DNA of 64,000 nt from Nitrospina sp. (GCA_024648695.1 JACAVV010000005.1:186001-250000), one strand, 5' to 3'; numbered from the stretch's first letter, positions 1 through 8,737 are shown. Made by a program: numbers and translations. Notes: generated by a model not told the origin, from the letters alone.

Positions 1-848
1 GTGAAGTGTTTGACGGCAATGCCGGTGACCCCAGGGCCACCCACAAAGGACTGTATGTGATGGACGGTGCAGTCATCCCCATGTCTCTTGGCGTCAATCC
101 CCTTTACACGATTTCTGCGGTGGCCGAACGGGCATGTTTTTTGATGGCCAAAAAAGAAGGTTGGAATTTGCCTTATGAGTTTCCCGGTGCGCCGCATGTC
201 TCTCTGCCGAACTCTCAAATCCCGGACAGCAGTTCCCTGGGCTATTCCTTCACCGAAGTGATGCGCGGGTTTGGCGATAAAGATCCTGCCTTGTCCGAAG
301 ATGAAGCCTATGCCCAAGGAAAACAGGCGGGAGAGGCCGCAAAGCTGGAATTCAAACTGACCATCACCATCGACAACCTGGACAAGTTCATTCGCGACCC
401 CAATCATTTGGGGTCTATCACTGGCCATGTGCTCTGTCCGGCCCTCGGCTCAAAACCTTTAGCTGTATCCCAGGGCCGGTTCAATTTGTTCACTCCGGAT
501 CCTTCCCAAAGCAAAACCCGCAATATGCTTTATTCGTTTGTATTGACCGGTGAGGATGGGACATCATTTTATTTCCAGGGCAAAAAGGATGTGAAAGACG
601 ATTTGGGTTTTGATGTCTGGAAAGACACGACAACTCTTTTCGTCAAGATTTATTCCGGAATAGAGCCGAAGGGGCCTACGGTTTATCAAGGCAAGCAATT
701 GATATTCATTCCCGACTTCATGAAGCAATTGCAAACCATGAGTCCGAAGAATGCAAAAGACCCCGCGGAGAAACTCGAAACCCAGGCGAAGTTTGGTCGC
801 TTCTTCATGGGTAATATCTGGGAAACTTATATGGCAGGTGATTTATGA
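1..848 (+). CDS. GMC-family oxidoreductase (cholesterol-oxidase-like), C-terminal part
   Basis: The reading frame is open to the left edge, so the FAD-binding N-terminus lies outside the window. The first visible residues carry the conserved C-terminal GMC segment (LYVMDGAVIPMSLGVNPLYT followed by an ISAVAERA helix), which in cholesterol and glucose-methanol-choline oxidoreductases contributes to the active site and the flavin pocket. After about residue 80 comes a roughly 200-residue extension rich in beta-type sequence, seen in long bacterial cholesterol-oxidase-like proteins. The stop overlaps the next gene by four bases (ATGA), so an oxidase and a hydrolase are translationally coupled. 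Such pairs are sometimes fused in other bacteria and suggest lipid or sterol-like alcohol metabolism. The substrate is not visible. Confidence 0.8.
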   Translation, partial: EVFDGNAGDPRATHKGLYVMDGAVIPMSLGVNPLYTISAVAERACFLMAKKEGWNLPYEFPGAPHVSLPNSQIPDSSSLGYSFTEVMRGFGDKDPALSEDEAYAQGKQAGEAAKLEFKLTITIDNLDKFIRDPNHLGSITGHVLCPALGSKPLAVSQGRFNLFTPDPSQSKTRNMLYSFVLTGEDGTSFYFQGKKDVKDDLGFDVWKDTTTLFVKIYSGIEPKGPTVYQGKQLIFIPDFMKQLQTMSPKNAKDPAEKLETQAKFGRFFMGNIWETYMAGDL

Positions 849-1942
849 AACGTGAAATTCCACTATATACTTTAGAAGGCGTCAAGGACGCCGATATCTC
901 GCATCATCCCTTCAATACCGGGGATAATCTGGGTTTGAGTATGCTTCGATTCAACCGCAAAGCGTGCGATGATGTGGTGCTCATCATTCATGGACTGACC
1001 ACTTCCTCGGATATGTTCATCATGCCGGAGCACACCGGGCTGGTGCAGTACCTTTTGGATAACGAGTTTACTGATGTGTGGACCCTGGATTTTCGCATGA
1101 GCAACCGGCACATTTATAACCTGGCTCCGCATCAATACAGCATGGATGACATCGCCTTGTTTGACCATCCCAAGGCCGTGGAAACGATGCGTGAAGTGAT
1201 TGGCGACCGCAATATTCATGTCATCTGCCATTGCCTGGGGTCGGTGTCTTTCATGATGAGCCTGTTTGGCAAGGCGGTGACGGGGGTTAAGAGTGTGATT
1301 TCCAACAGTGTTTCCCTGACTCCGCGGGTTCCCGGCTGGTCGAAGGTGAAGTTGACCCTGTTTCCTTTTCTCGCCGAGAATGTGTTCGGAATTGCGTACC
1401 TGGATCCCTTGTGGTCGACCCGTCCCAACTTTTCCATCGGCAAAGTGCTGAATAAGCTGGTGTCCCTGTTTCATCGAGAGTGCGACGTTCCCGCCTGCCA
1501 TATGCTCAGTTTCATGTGGGGCACCGGCTGGCCTGCACTTTACAGTCACGAAAACCTTGCAGAGGTGACTCATCGGCGTGGAGGTGACCTGTATGGCGGG
1601 ACCAGCATGAACTATTACCGGCACGTTCGAAAAATGCTTTCAGCCGACAATTATGCGATCAAGAACCGGCCGGACGATCCTGTATTGAAACCGCTCCCGA
1701 ACCATTATTTCGAATATGCCAGGGAGATTGAGACTCCGGTTTTGTTTATGACCGGGGAGAATAATTTTGTGTTCACAGACTCCAATATCCTTTGTCATCA
1801 GCGCCTGGAAAAAATTGTTCCCGGAAGACATGAATTGCATGTGTTTCCCGGGTACGGGCATCAGGATGTCTTTATGGGTGATAAGGTGCATCAGGATATT
1901 TTTCCGCGGCTTTTGCAATTCCTGCAGAAACATCGTGGCTGA
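845..1942 (+). CDS. Alpha/beta hydrolase with cysteine nucleophile
   Basis: This 365-residue alpha/beta hydrolase has the oxyanion-hole region at IIHGLTTSS (about residues 47-55) and a nucleophile elbow C-H-C-L-G-S, in which Cys130 sits where lipases have serine. The acid region is probably TGENNFVFTD (about 300-310) and the catalytic histidine lies in GYGHQD (about 339). A Cys-Asp-His triad is known from polyhydroxyalkanoate synthases, but overall this looks more like the acid-lipase or hydrolase partner of GMC oxidases. No signal peptide is seen, so it probably acts in the cytoplasm. It starts within the stop of the GMC gene, implying coupled expression. Whether it is an esterase, thioesterase or acyltransferase cannot be told. 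Confidence 0.8.
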   Translation: MKREIPLYTLEGVKDADISHHPFNTGDNLGLSMLRFNRKACDDVVLIIHGLTTSSDMFIMPEHTGLVQYLLDNEFTDVWTLDFRMSNRHIYNLAPHQYSMDDIALFDHPKAVETMREVIGDRNIHVICHCLGSVSFMMSLFGKAVTGVKSVISNSVSLTPRVPGWSKVKLTLFPFLAENVFGIAYLDPLWSTRPNFSIGKVLNKLVSLFHRECDVPACHMLSFMWGTGWPALYSHENLAEVTHRRGGDLYGGTSMNYYRHVRKMLSADNYAIKNRPDDPVLKPLPNHYFEYAREIETPVLFMTGENNFVFTDSNILCHQRLEKIVPGRHELHVFPGYGHQDVFMGDKVHQDIFPRLLQFLQKHRG

Positions 1943-1976
1943 GAGACTTGATTTTCCTGGTTTTGGAAAACGATTT

Positions 1977-2009
1977 CCTCCCCCTGGCGAAAAAAGCCAG
2001 TGTGGGAGG
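1977..2009 (+). terminator. Hairpin after the GMC-hydrolase pair
   Basis: CCTCCCCCTGGC pairs with GCCAGTGTGGGAGG across a seven-base A-rich loop, with a small bulge. It lies 35 bases past the hydrolase stop, as expected for a transcription terminator, but has no T-run behind it. Confidence 0.35.
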
Positions 2010-2118
2010 TAAATGGATCATGCTATATTCTGGATATTGAATAGACTTTCTTCAAGTTTACAACTTAATGTTTGATAACCCAATTTTCCCAGCTCCCCAG
2101 AATTATCCAAAGCCTGCT

Positions 2119-2147
2119 TTGACTTTTCAACAATACGGTTTTACAAT
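2119..2147 (+). promoter_or_regulatory. Sigma-70 type promoter for the hydroxylase gene
   Basis: TTGACT and TACAAT are separated by exactly 17 bases. The expected transcript start is around 2154, giving a leader of about 44 bases before the TTG start codon. Confidence 0.6.
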
Positions 2148-2197
2148 AGAGCCCGCAAATAAACCTGAAAACTCTTTGATTTAATAAGGATTACCCA

Positions 2198-2926
2198 TTG
2201 GCTTTCGGTTATCGGTTTTGGAAACAACAAACGTATTATCTGGACAAGATGAGTCTGGCCGATCTGGTGAAAGCGTATTTCACCTATCCGGCGATTCAAG
2301 TTTATATTCTATTTTGTGTTCTGGGGATTGGTTTGACGGTCGCCTGGTTTGAATCGATCTGGACGGTTCTTTTGGCGGTCGCAGTCACTCCGCCCATTTA
2401 TGCATTGGTTTGGTACGTATTGCACCGCTATGTTTTGCACGGCAGGTTCCTGTACAAATCGCCTCAAACGGCCAACCTCTGGAAACGGATTCATTTTGAC
2501 CATCATCAGGATCCGCACAATTTAAGCGTTCTGTTTGGTGCGCTGAAAACCACTTTGCCTCCTATTTTCCTGATGACGGTTCCTGCAGGCTATCTGATCG
2601 GAGGTCCCTCGGCAAGTGCCGCGGCTATGGCGATGGGAATGTTCACCACATGTGTCTACGAATTTTGCCATTGTATTCAGCATCTCGCTTATTCGCCAAA
2701 ACTATCCATTATTAAAAGGATGAAAAAACTTCATCTGGCCCATCATTTTCATAACGAGCAGGGAAATTACGGGATCACCGACTTTTCCTGGGACCGCCTT
2801 TTCGGAACCTTGTACCCGAGCGTGGACTTGAAACCGCGGAGTCCGACCGTCTTTAATCTCGGCTATGATGATGGTGAGGCCGAACGTTTCCCCTGGGTCG
2901 CTGAATTGACTCCCCAAAAAAAGTGA
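2198..2926 (+). CDS. Fatty acid hydroxylase / sterol desaturase family membrane protein
   Basis: This 242-residue integral membrane di-iron protein belongs to the fatty acid hydroxylase/sterol desaturase superfamily. Histidine clusters expected to bind the two irons are HRYVLH (about 72), HFDHH (about 97), HCIQH (about 153) and HLAHHFH (about 177). Hydrophobic stretches at about 35-65 and 115-155 are the membrane segments. The TTG start is chosen because AAGGA lies seven bases upstream and a good promoter precedes it. The family inserts a hydroxyl or double bond into lipids using oxygen; likely substrates are fatty acyl chains, carotenoids or sterol-like lipids. It follows the GMC-hydrolase pair but has its own promoter. 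Confidence 0.85.
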   Translation: MAFGYRFWKQQTYYLDKMSLADLVKAYFTYPAIQVYILFCVLGIGLTVAWFESIWTVLLAVAVTPPIYALVWYVLHRYVLHGRFLYKSPQTANLWKRIHFDHHQDPHNLSVLFGALKTTLPPIFLMTVPAGYLIGGPSASAAAMAMGMFTTCVYEFCHCIQHLAYSPKLSIIKRMKKLHLAHHFHNEQGNYGITDFSWDRLFGTLYPSVDLKPRSPTVFNLGYDDGEAERFPWVAELTPQKK

Positions 2927-2947
2927 TTTAAATCTCCTCCTTAATTT

Positions 2948-3751
2948 TCAGTGCGGGCCAGGCGACTGATTCAGCGTCCAGTCGTAGTGGATAAACTCTA
3001 CCTTAAAGTTCCCGTGAATGGGATCGCGACGGTAGCGGTTGATGTAAGCGATGAAAGATTTCGCCTGATCGGAATTGATAAAATCCTCTTCATAAAACTT
3101 GAAAATTTCCGACAATCTCACCGTATGGCTTTTTGCAAGCACCTGCACTTTTTCCGGGTTGTTGACGAATTCTTGCGCCGCGCGATCCAGTTGGTCGTCA
3201 ATATTTTCCGCCTGAAATGGTTCCCTGGGCAATCGCGGGCAACCGACTACCATGCAATTGAGTGCGAAATGAATACGCGGATCTCCTAACGGCCGGATGA
3301 TTTTATTTTCGTAGTCATAAAGGGAGATTTTCATTCCCCCCAAAAGAAACTCGTTAAACTTGAAAAATTTTGCCCTTTTGGCAAGAGTGGAAAAGTCTGC
3401 GGGGAAACCTTCCTGGATCACTCCATACATAGCCAAAGCGTTGTAGGAATTTAAAAAATACGCGAGTTCTTCTTCACCCGACGCAAACATCTGCGGATGG
3501 CTGAAGGGACTGACTTTGCTTATATAGGCAATGTATCGATAAAGATGGGTGTCGCGGGACGCTTTTTTGAAATTGATCTGTCCCTTTGAATTTACAACGG
3601 ACCGTAATACCTGCCCCCAGGCGGTATCCGCTTCCTGCGGAAACAAGGCCACCGGTTCCACTTGCGATCCGGCAGGCGGCGGGACCAGGGTGGTGCATCC
3701 ACCGATTACAAGTGTAAGAATGAATAGGCTGATTGTTAAGAAATGTTTCAT
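2948..3751 (-). CDS. DUF547 lipoprotein
   Basis: This 267-residue predicted lipoprotein has a hydrophobic signal peptide ending in the lipobox VIGGC at about residue 19. It matches the DUF547 family: FLNSYNALAMYGV, then FALNCMVVGCPRLP, corresponding to the family's usual N-C-x-x-x-x-C-P segment. The two cysteines are kept, although the intervening residues differ from the common ASxSC form. The family is of unknown function and typically outer-membrane or periplasmic. It converges with the hydroxylase gene with a 21-base gap. Confidence 0.8.
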   Translation of the reverse strand: MKHFLTISLFILTLVIGGCTTLVPPPAGSQVEPVALFPQEADTAWGQVLRSVVNSKGQINFKKASRDTHLYRYIAYISKVSPFSHPQMFASGEEELAYFLNSYNALAMYGVIQEGFPADFSTLAKRAKFFKFNEFLLGGMKISLYDYENKIIRPLGDPRIHFALNCMVVGCPRLPREPFQAENIDDQLDRAAQEFVNNPEKVQVLAKSHTVRLSEIFKFYEEDFINSDQAKSFIAYINRYRRDPIHGNFKVEFIHYDWTLNQSPGPH

Positions 3752-3816
3752 TGAAATTTATTCATCCCCCCGAAATAAACCCGTCAAACTGTTAAATTAA
3801 AAAGGCAGGATTTATC

Positions 3817-3854
3817 CCCCCTTTCCCCTGGTTGTAGAGGGAGGGGTGAGGGGG
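3817..3854. repeat. GC-rich hairpin repeat, copy a
   Basis: An imperfect 13-base inverted repeat (11 of 13 paired) of C and G runs flanks a 12-base loop. Read on the minus strand it contains the GGGGAAAGGG block also seen at 5403 and 15686. This is one copy of a small dispersed intergenic repeat in this window. Confidence 0.55.
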
Positions 3855-3973
3855 AATAATGAATTTTCCTTGTTCGGGATTGATTTTCGAACCTCAATAG
3901 TTTTTATTGTTTGGTATTTATTCGGTGTCTTAATAAAATACAAAATATATTGTAGCCCAATCCATCTTCAGGT

Positions 3974-5269
3974 TTAGGAGACAACTGGTTTTTTCCCATT
4001 TAAGGGATAAAAGGTATCTGGGCCGTTTTCAGTTTGAATGGGAACGGGTTGGAGAATGTAGCGATCCCGTTCGGCGTTATGCGCGCACATCGAAACCGGT
4101 CCCTCGTTGGTCATCACCATGAAGGAGCAAGCCTCAACACGTTCAGGATCCAGATTTTTCGCGTCCATAAAGTTTTGAATAAAAAATGAAGTCTTATGAA
4201 ATTTTCCCCGCGAAGCCCAAAGGTCCTTTCTGGCCCTCCATAATATTGGCAGTAGGTGGCGGGTTCCTTTCACAAGCCATCGCGGTTTTTTCCACATTTC
4301 GCGAAAATAAGTCCACGCGATCCCAAGCGCCGATTTGCGGCGATCATGACCGACATGCTGAAAATCATGCAGGAATTCGGCAAACTCTTTCTCTGAACAA
4401 AGGAAGTCATAACTATTTCCGTTGATAGTAAACACCGGCGCGTAACTGTGGCATTTGGGGTGACCCACAAGAATAGTGTCCCAGGGCAAATCCAGGCGCG
4501 ACCCCTGGTTGATTCTGCTCCGTACCGTTTCCAGAGAAATGATATCCTCCCGTGCTCCCAGAACACCTCGTCCCGTTTCCGCCTGCAATTGAAAAGACGC
4601 CATCCCGACGCGGTTGGAATGCTTGAGAAAAAACCGCACCAGTTCAGGCACCTCATGAAAATTTCCTTCGAACACCGTAGTGTTAAAGATGACCATGATG
4701 GGCAATCCCTCGGCCCTTCGCATATACTCTTCGCGAACGGCATTCAATTCCTTTTCATTGTTAAAGCCTGGCCGGTTTTGTGTCATGTCCACATGAAAGG
4801 CCACATCGCTCAAACCGTTCTCCGCCAATGCCTCCAGCAAACTTCGGCTGGCCTTGATGCCGTTGGTGAACAGCGAAGGAAGCAGACCCAGGTGGCGTGC
4901 GTATTTCACCAGAGCGACCAATTCCTTGCGCGGCCGCAATGTGGGGTCGCCACCACTGATCTGGATATTGGTTCCCACGCCAAATTGTTCGCGGGCTTCC
5001 CTCAGCCTGCGATACAACTCCTGCAGGGGCAAATCCTGCACCTGTTGCGAATTGGGTGACAGGTAACAAAGGGAGCAATCCAGATTACAACGCTGGCTGA
5101 TTTCAAGAGAGACACAACCGATAGCTCCCTTACGGCCTAACAATTGGTTTTCTTTGAAAAATTTTCCCATCCGCTTGCGAGAACGTTGCAAGGCGGACTG
5201 CCGTTCTATGTGTTCGGATTTATAAAATACGGCCTCTTGTCCGGGCCGATTGGTTTTGAATGCGTTCAT
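3974..5269 (-). CDS. Radical SAM protein with C-terminal Cys motif
   Basis: This 431-residue radical SAM enzyme has the iron-sulfur motif C-N-L-D-C-S-L-C at about residues 62-69, followed by ISGGDPT, the SAM-binding GGDP-type strand. The region after the barrel (about 260-400) contains further cysteines (CHSYAP, LCSEKE, ACSF) and ends with SMCAHN, so an additional metal site or auxiliary cluster is possible. It is larger than simple activases, and its substrate is not recognisable. Its neighbours, a DUF547 lipoprotein and CheB, give no pathway. GGDP and the triad of cysteines are direct observations; any link to lipid chemistry would be speculation. Confidence 0.8.
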   Translation of the reverse strand: MNAFKTNRPGQEAVFYKSEHIERQSALQRSRKRMGKFFKENQLLGRKGAIGCVSLEISQRCNLDCSLCYLSPNSQQVQDLPLQELYRRLREAREQFGVGTNIQISGGDPTLRPRKELVALVKYARHLGLLPSLFTNGIKASRSLLEALAENGLSDVAFHVDMTQNRPGFNNEKELNAVREEYMRRAEGLPIMVIFNTTVFEGNFHEVPELVRFFLKHSNRVGMASFQLQAETGRGVLGAREDIISLETVRSRINQGSRLDLPWDTILVGHPKCHSYAPVFTINGNSYDFLCSEKEFAEFLHDFQHVGHDRRKSALGIAWTYFREMWKKPRWLVKGTRHLLPILWRARKDLWASRGKFHKTSFFIQNFMDAKNLDPERVEACSFMVMTNEGPVSMCAHNAERDRYILQPVPIQTENGPDTFYPLNGKKPVVS

Positions 5270-5591
5270 AATATTATTCCTGTTCCAATGCCGTAAAGTT
5301 AGGAAATCAACTTTAAATGACTACTCAATTAATGCTAAAAGTTAAAACTAGAAATCTTTAAGATGGGCCTTCGGCCCCATATCCCCGTCCCTCTCTCGCG
5401 ACGGGGAAAGGGAGAATTTTTATCCTATGAAGAGATTTTACTTAACTTAACAGTCTTCACCAAGGATCATGGCTTCATAATAAAATTCCGATTTAAAAAA
5501 GACTGTATCTTTGTCGAGGGAGCATTCAAAAGCTTACATGCACGAGAGAAGGAACTTTTTTGGACAGGTTTTCGTCTGAGGAAAAATTCGC
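5270..5591. other. Intergenic region with repeat copy b
   Basis: This gap has no gene that can be supported. It holds GGGCCTTCGGC at 5365-5375, an inverted repeat TCCCCGTC/GACGGGGA (5382-5389 and 5400-5407) and the block GGGGAAAGGGAGA (5403-5415). The remainder is AT-rich and would carry the promoter of the radical SAM gene. An 82-codon reading frame here has no sign of being coding. Confidence 0.5.
5365..5415. repeat. GC-rich hairpin repeat, copy b
   Basis: GGGCCTTCGGC is shared with copy d at 37021. It is followed by an eight-base perfect stem, TCCCCGTC with GACGGGGA, and the 13-base block GGGGAAAGGGAGA that recurs exactly at 15686-15698. Confidence 0.55.
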
Positions 5592-6644
5592 TCAGGCGTG
5601 AATTCCTGTGAGCAATTCGAGGGTTTCCGGGGCGATGTGGTCGAGAGGCAGGAGGCGTTCAGAGGCACCAATCTCATGAGCGACGCGAGGCATACCGAAG
5701 ACGACTGAGGTGGCTTCGTCCTGTGCCATCGTGCGGGCACCGGCCTGACGCATGGCGAGCAAACCTTCCGCGCCGTCCTTTCCCATTCCCGTAAGCAAGA
5801 TACCGATAGAGTTCGGTCCCACACTGCGGGCCACCGAGTGCATGAGCACATCAACCGATGGACAATGCCCGCTCACCTTTTCCGCTTTGACGCAGGTGAC
5901 CTGAAAGTCGGTACGGGTCTTGTTGACCGTCATCTGGTATCCGCCGGGAGCTAACAGGATTTGCCCTTGCCGGACCGTATCGCCCGACTTTGCTTCTTTT
6001 ACCGTCATGGCGCAAACCTGATTCAAGCGATCCGCGTACATGGAGGTGAACCCTTCGGGCATGTGAATCACCATCACCACGCCGGGGGTGTTGGCAGGCA
6101 GTCGATTGACCACGGCGCGGATGGCTTCGGTACCACCTGTGGAGGCGCCTATGGCGATCACCTTGCGCGCGGCCAGATCCAGGGCCTTGCTGGCGGCGAG
6201 GCGCTTTTCGGTGAGATGGGTCTTAAACTTCCAATGGGAAACGTCGACGGAAGCGGCGGTTCTGATTTTATCTTTCAATTCGTCAATCAATACCGCCATC
6301 TCGGAATCGGAATCCTTGCTCGGTTTGGTGACAATATCCACCGCTCCGGCTTCGAGGGATTCCATAGCAAGGCGTTTGCCTTTTTCCGTAAATGCGCTCA
6401 CCATCACCACAGGCAAGGGACGTTGAGGCATCAATTGTTTCAAAAAATCCAGCCCATTCATCTTGGGCATCTCGACATCTAATGTCAGAACGTCGGGTTG
6501 ATGCTGAACGATTTTGTCGCGGGCCTGAAAAGCATCTTCAGCCGTGTCGACCACTTCAATTTCTTCACAGGTGAGGCCGTCCCGAAACACATCACGCACC
6601 AGAGAGGAATCGTCTACCACCAACACTCGGATTTTTTTATACAT
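5592..6644 (-). CDS. cheB: CheB: chemotaxis protein-glutamate methylesterase
   Basis: The protein has 350 residues in the standard CheB order: an N-terminal receiver domain (VVDDSS at the start, phosphoacceptor Asp near 55 in LDVEMPKMNG, Lys in TKPS near 108) and a C-terminal methylesterase domain. The catalytic serine is in IGASTGGT (about 165), the histidine in IHMPEGFT (about 191) and the aspartate in LTGMGKDGAE (about 286). It removes methyl groups from chemoreceptors, or deamidates their glutamines, when phosphorylated by CheA. No cheA, cheR, cheW or receptor gene is in the window, so it is an orphan locus followed upstream only by two small unknown genes. Confidence 0.96.
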   Translation of the reverse strand: MYKKIRVLVVDDSSLVRDVFRDGLTCEEIEVVDTAEDAFQARDKIVQHQPDVLTLDVEMPKMNGLDFLKQLMPQRPLPVVMVSAFTEKGKRLAMESLEAGAVDIVTKPSKDSDSEMAVLIDELKDKIRTAASVDVSHWKFKTHLTEKRLAASKALDLAARKVIAIGASTGGTEAIRAVVNRLPANTPGVVMVIHMPEGFTSMYADRLNQVCAMTVKEAKSGDTVRQGQILLAPGGYQMTVNKTRTDFQVTCVKAEKVSGHCPSVDVLMHSVARSVGPNSIGILLTGMGKDGAEGLLAMRQAGARTMAQDEATSVVFGMPRVAHEIGASERLLPLDHIAPETLELLTGIHA

Positions 6645-6788
6645 AGGATCTCATGAGCCCTTTCTTCCCTGATTATACTCAAAAAATTCAAAACCTTACA
6701 GGAATTTTAAGCAAATTTTGGGGGCCATAAAATGGCAGGTGTTTCAGCTGTTCTGATCGAGTTTGGTCTGTGGAAAGAGGTAGGAAAC

Positions 6789-7202
6789 CTAACCGGGGTT
6801 CAACACTTCGTCAATAATTTCAAGGGATTCTTTATAAAGGTCGGGGTCCAGGATGAATCCGGGAATGTGGGTATCCGGAAGGCTTTTCAGAAAAGGTATG
6901 AGTGACTGCAAAATTTCGTGAGCATTGGTAAGCGATTCGTTTTGTATCCTGAGGGATTCGCCCTTCGAAACGTTTTGCTGGATCGAGTCCAAAGCCTTCT
7001 GCAAACTTCGGCCTGTTTGCATTAAGGTGGCGAGGGATTCTTGAGTTTGTGCCATCAGCGGACTCAACTCTTCGGGAGGTTTCCTGTGCTCGTCGAAATA
7101 GGGTTGGCGGTTTTCGATCACCGCCTGGGAGATCCTGCTAAAGCGCGCACGCACCAGGTTTACTTTTCTCAGAGTGAACAGAATTTTTTCTTGTGCATCC
7201 AT
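6789..7202 (-). CDS. Small helical protein, paralogue 2 of a tandem pair
   Basis: This 137-residue soluble, probably all-helical protein is not recognised. It shares a clear pattern with the gene just upstream: V-x-L-x-RARFS-x-I near residue 17, then a P-PEE-x-x-x-LMAxTQ segment near 45. The ATG at 7202 overlaps the upstream stop (TGATG), which points to translational coupling; a GTG three bases earlier is also possible. The N-terminal helix spacing resembles small FlgN or chaperone-like helical bundles, but no named family can be claimed. Nearness to cheB makes a signalling or motility role possible. Confidence 0.75.
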   Translation of the reverse strand: MDAQEKILFTLRKVNLVRARFSRISQAVIENRQPYFDEHRKPPEELSPLMAQTQESLATLMQTGRSLQKALDSIQQNVSKGESLRIQNESLTNAHEILQSLIPFLKSLPDTHIPGFILDPDLYKESLEIIDEVLNPG

Positions 7203-7627
7203 CACAATTCTTTCTTGTCCAGAACCTGTTGCACCAACATCAATCCTTGTTCATACACTCTGGGTTCGAAGGAAATGCCGCCGGCTGAAAAGTCGGATAG
7301 ACCTTCAAAAAAATGTTTTACCTCTTTCAAGCGTTCCGCGGTTTGACCCAAAGCCCAATCCTCGATACAAACCCGAAACGCTTCTTCCCTGGGGGTGCTT
7401 TCCCGAATATTATTCCAGGAAGTCACCAGAATATCCGAAGCCTTTAACAATTCAGAAAACTGCCTCTGCGTTTCCGCCATCAATACGCCCCACTCTTCAG
7501 GAGGCTGTTCGTTGCGCCGGATGTATTCCATTCGATGGTCGTTGATCGTCTGCATGATTTTACTGAACCGTGCACGAAGCAGGCCCACCACAGAGAGGAC
7601 CGACTTTAAATGATCCTGATCCTCCAA
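7202..7627 (-). CDS. Small helical protein, paralogue 1 of a tandem pair
   Basis: This 141-residue soluble protein is the partner of the next gene on this strand. Shared positions include V-x-L-L-RARFSKI (about 13-22), QPPEEWG and LMAETQ (about 40-53), and a C-terminal helix that ends in LxQxVLDxxE here and in IIDEVL in the paralogue. The TTG start is supported by a strong ribosome site, GGGAGG, about seven bases upstream. Tandem duplication followed by divergence is the simplest history. The function is unknown, and secondary structure appears helical throughout. Confidence 0.75.
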   Translation of the reverse strand: MEDQDHLKSVLSVVGLLRARFSKIMQTINDHRMEYIRRNEQPPEEWGVLMAETQRQFSELLKASDILVTSWNNIRESTPREEAFRVCIEDWALGQTAERLKEVKHFFEGLSDFSAGGISFEPRVYEQGLMLVQQVLDKKEL

Positions 7628-7675
7628 AGAACACCTCCCAAACTAAATACGTGTCCACACCGGCATATGCCGATG

Positions 7676-8419
7676 TTACAGGATACCCACTCCCCGTACT
7701 GCGGCTTCCATCTGTTCTTTTTGAGAAAAATCAACCGCTATCTTATTGGCTTCTTTTTCAGAGTTGTAATCACCCAGGCGAACCGTGTGCCATTGGCGTT
7801 TCATAGAATCCCACATACTCAACACATAAGGAGAGTAACCTCGTTTCTTCAAATCATCTGCCAATATATCAGCATTGATGCGGTCAAGGAAGGCCCCCAC
7901 CTGAACGGTGTATCCGCTTCGAATCGACGTTTTGTGAAATCCTGCAAACAAGTCCGAATCATTGGCGCTGACGGACCGGATTTGGCCTCCGGCAGAATTC
8001 ATCCGCGATCCTTTTTCCGGAGAGGATGCCAGTGAAGTCTTTTTTCCGTCCGGCCTTTTCCCGGCCCGGTCTTTTTCTTCCAGAGGGAAATCGGTTTCAA
8101 TGGATGCGCCCGGTTTCCGGGCTTTCGCTTTGGGGTCACCACTTGCCGCTGGATCCACCGCTTTTCCGGGAGTGGACTTATCCAATTGCGGAATGTCCAG
8201 GCTCGCGACGGAAATTTTCGCATCGGACCCTTCTTTTAAGCTCACTTTTTTGGGCTTAACGTCTGAAGCCTTACGTTCCGCTAGCTGGGGTTTCTTATCA
8301 GTGGAGGGAGGAGGTATTTTAGCACCCACAACCATTCCAAAAAGGAAGATCATGAGGCCCAAAAAAGAAAAACCAAGGGATAAAAAAATGACACGTCGGG
8401 TATTCAGGGTCAGTTTCAT
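7676..8419 (-). CDS. SPOR-domain membrane protein
   Basis: This 247-residue bitopic protein has a short cytoplasmic start, one transmembrane helix at about 12-33, and a long Lys/Pro/Ser/Asp-rich linker (about 35-165). It ends in a SPOR domain (about 168-247) with YTVQVGAFLDR and WHTVRLGDYNSEKEA. SPOR domains bind denuded glycan strands of septal peptidoglycan, so it probably localises to division sites in the periplasm, like FtsN or DedD. The ATG at 8419 is preferred over an in-frame GTG nine bases earlier because GAAGAG lies eight bases before it. Confidence 0.85.
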   Translation of the reverse strand: MKLTLNTRRVIFLSLGFSFLGLMIFLFGMVVGAKIPPPSTDKKPQLAERKASDVKPKKVSLKEGSDAKISVASLDIPQLDKSTPGKAVDPAASGDPKAKARKPGASIETDFPLEEKDRAGKRPDGKKTSLASSPEKGSRMNSAGGQIRSVSANDSDLFAGFHKTSIRSGYTVQVGAFLDRINADILADDLKKRGYSPYVLSMWDSMKRQWHTVRLGDYNSEKEANKIAVDFSQKEQMEAAVRGVGIL

Positions 8420-8737
8420 GGTACACACTCTTCAAATGTAGTGGAATTGGATGTTTTTAAAAAACGTTATAAGTATAACATTTTCAATAAGATAAAGCAA
8501 TATACTTATGATTAATTGTTGTATTGTGGACCCCTTTGAAGACCCTTACCCCACCATTACATTTCCCAAGGGCTTCGATGTTTTGTAAAATCCCACTTTT
8601 TATCTGTTCATTTAAACCATTACCGTTGAAATCAACCTGGTTTTGACACCATTTCAACACGTTTTCACTATTCAAAACTCCAGCCTGACTACCAGATGAA
8701 CTTTACTTTATAAATAGTTACAGGATATTTTTTCTGA

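Noticed and set aside
872-1624. 250-codon open frame antisense to the alpha/beta hydrolase
   Set aside because: It mirrors a well-supported gene on the other strand and has no ribosome site or recognisable motif.
6645-6730. Possible sigma-54 site before cheB (TGGCCC and TTTGCT on the minus strand)
   Set aside because: The GG and GC are 12 bases apart instead of 10, so it does not fit. A lone TATAAT is present but lacks a -35 partner.
8484-8675. 63-codon minus-strand frame
   Set aside because: It begins with TTG, lacks a ribosome site and has no neighbour on the same strand that would share a transcript.
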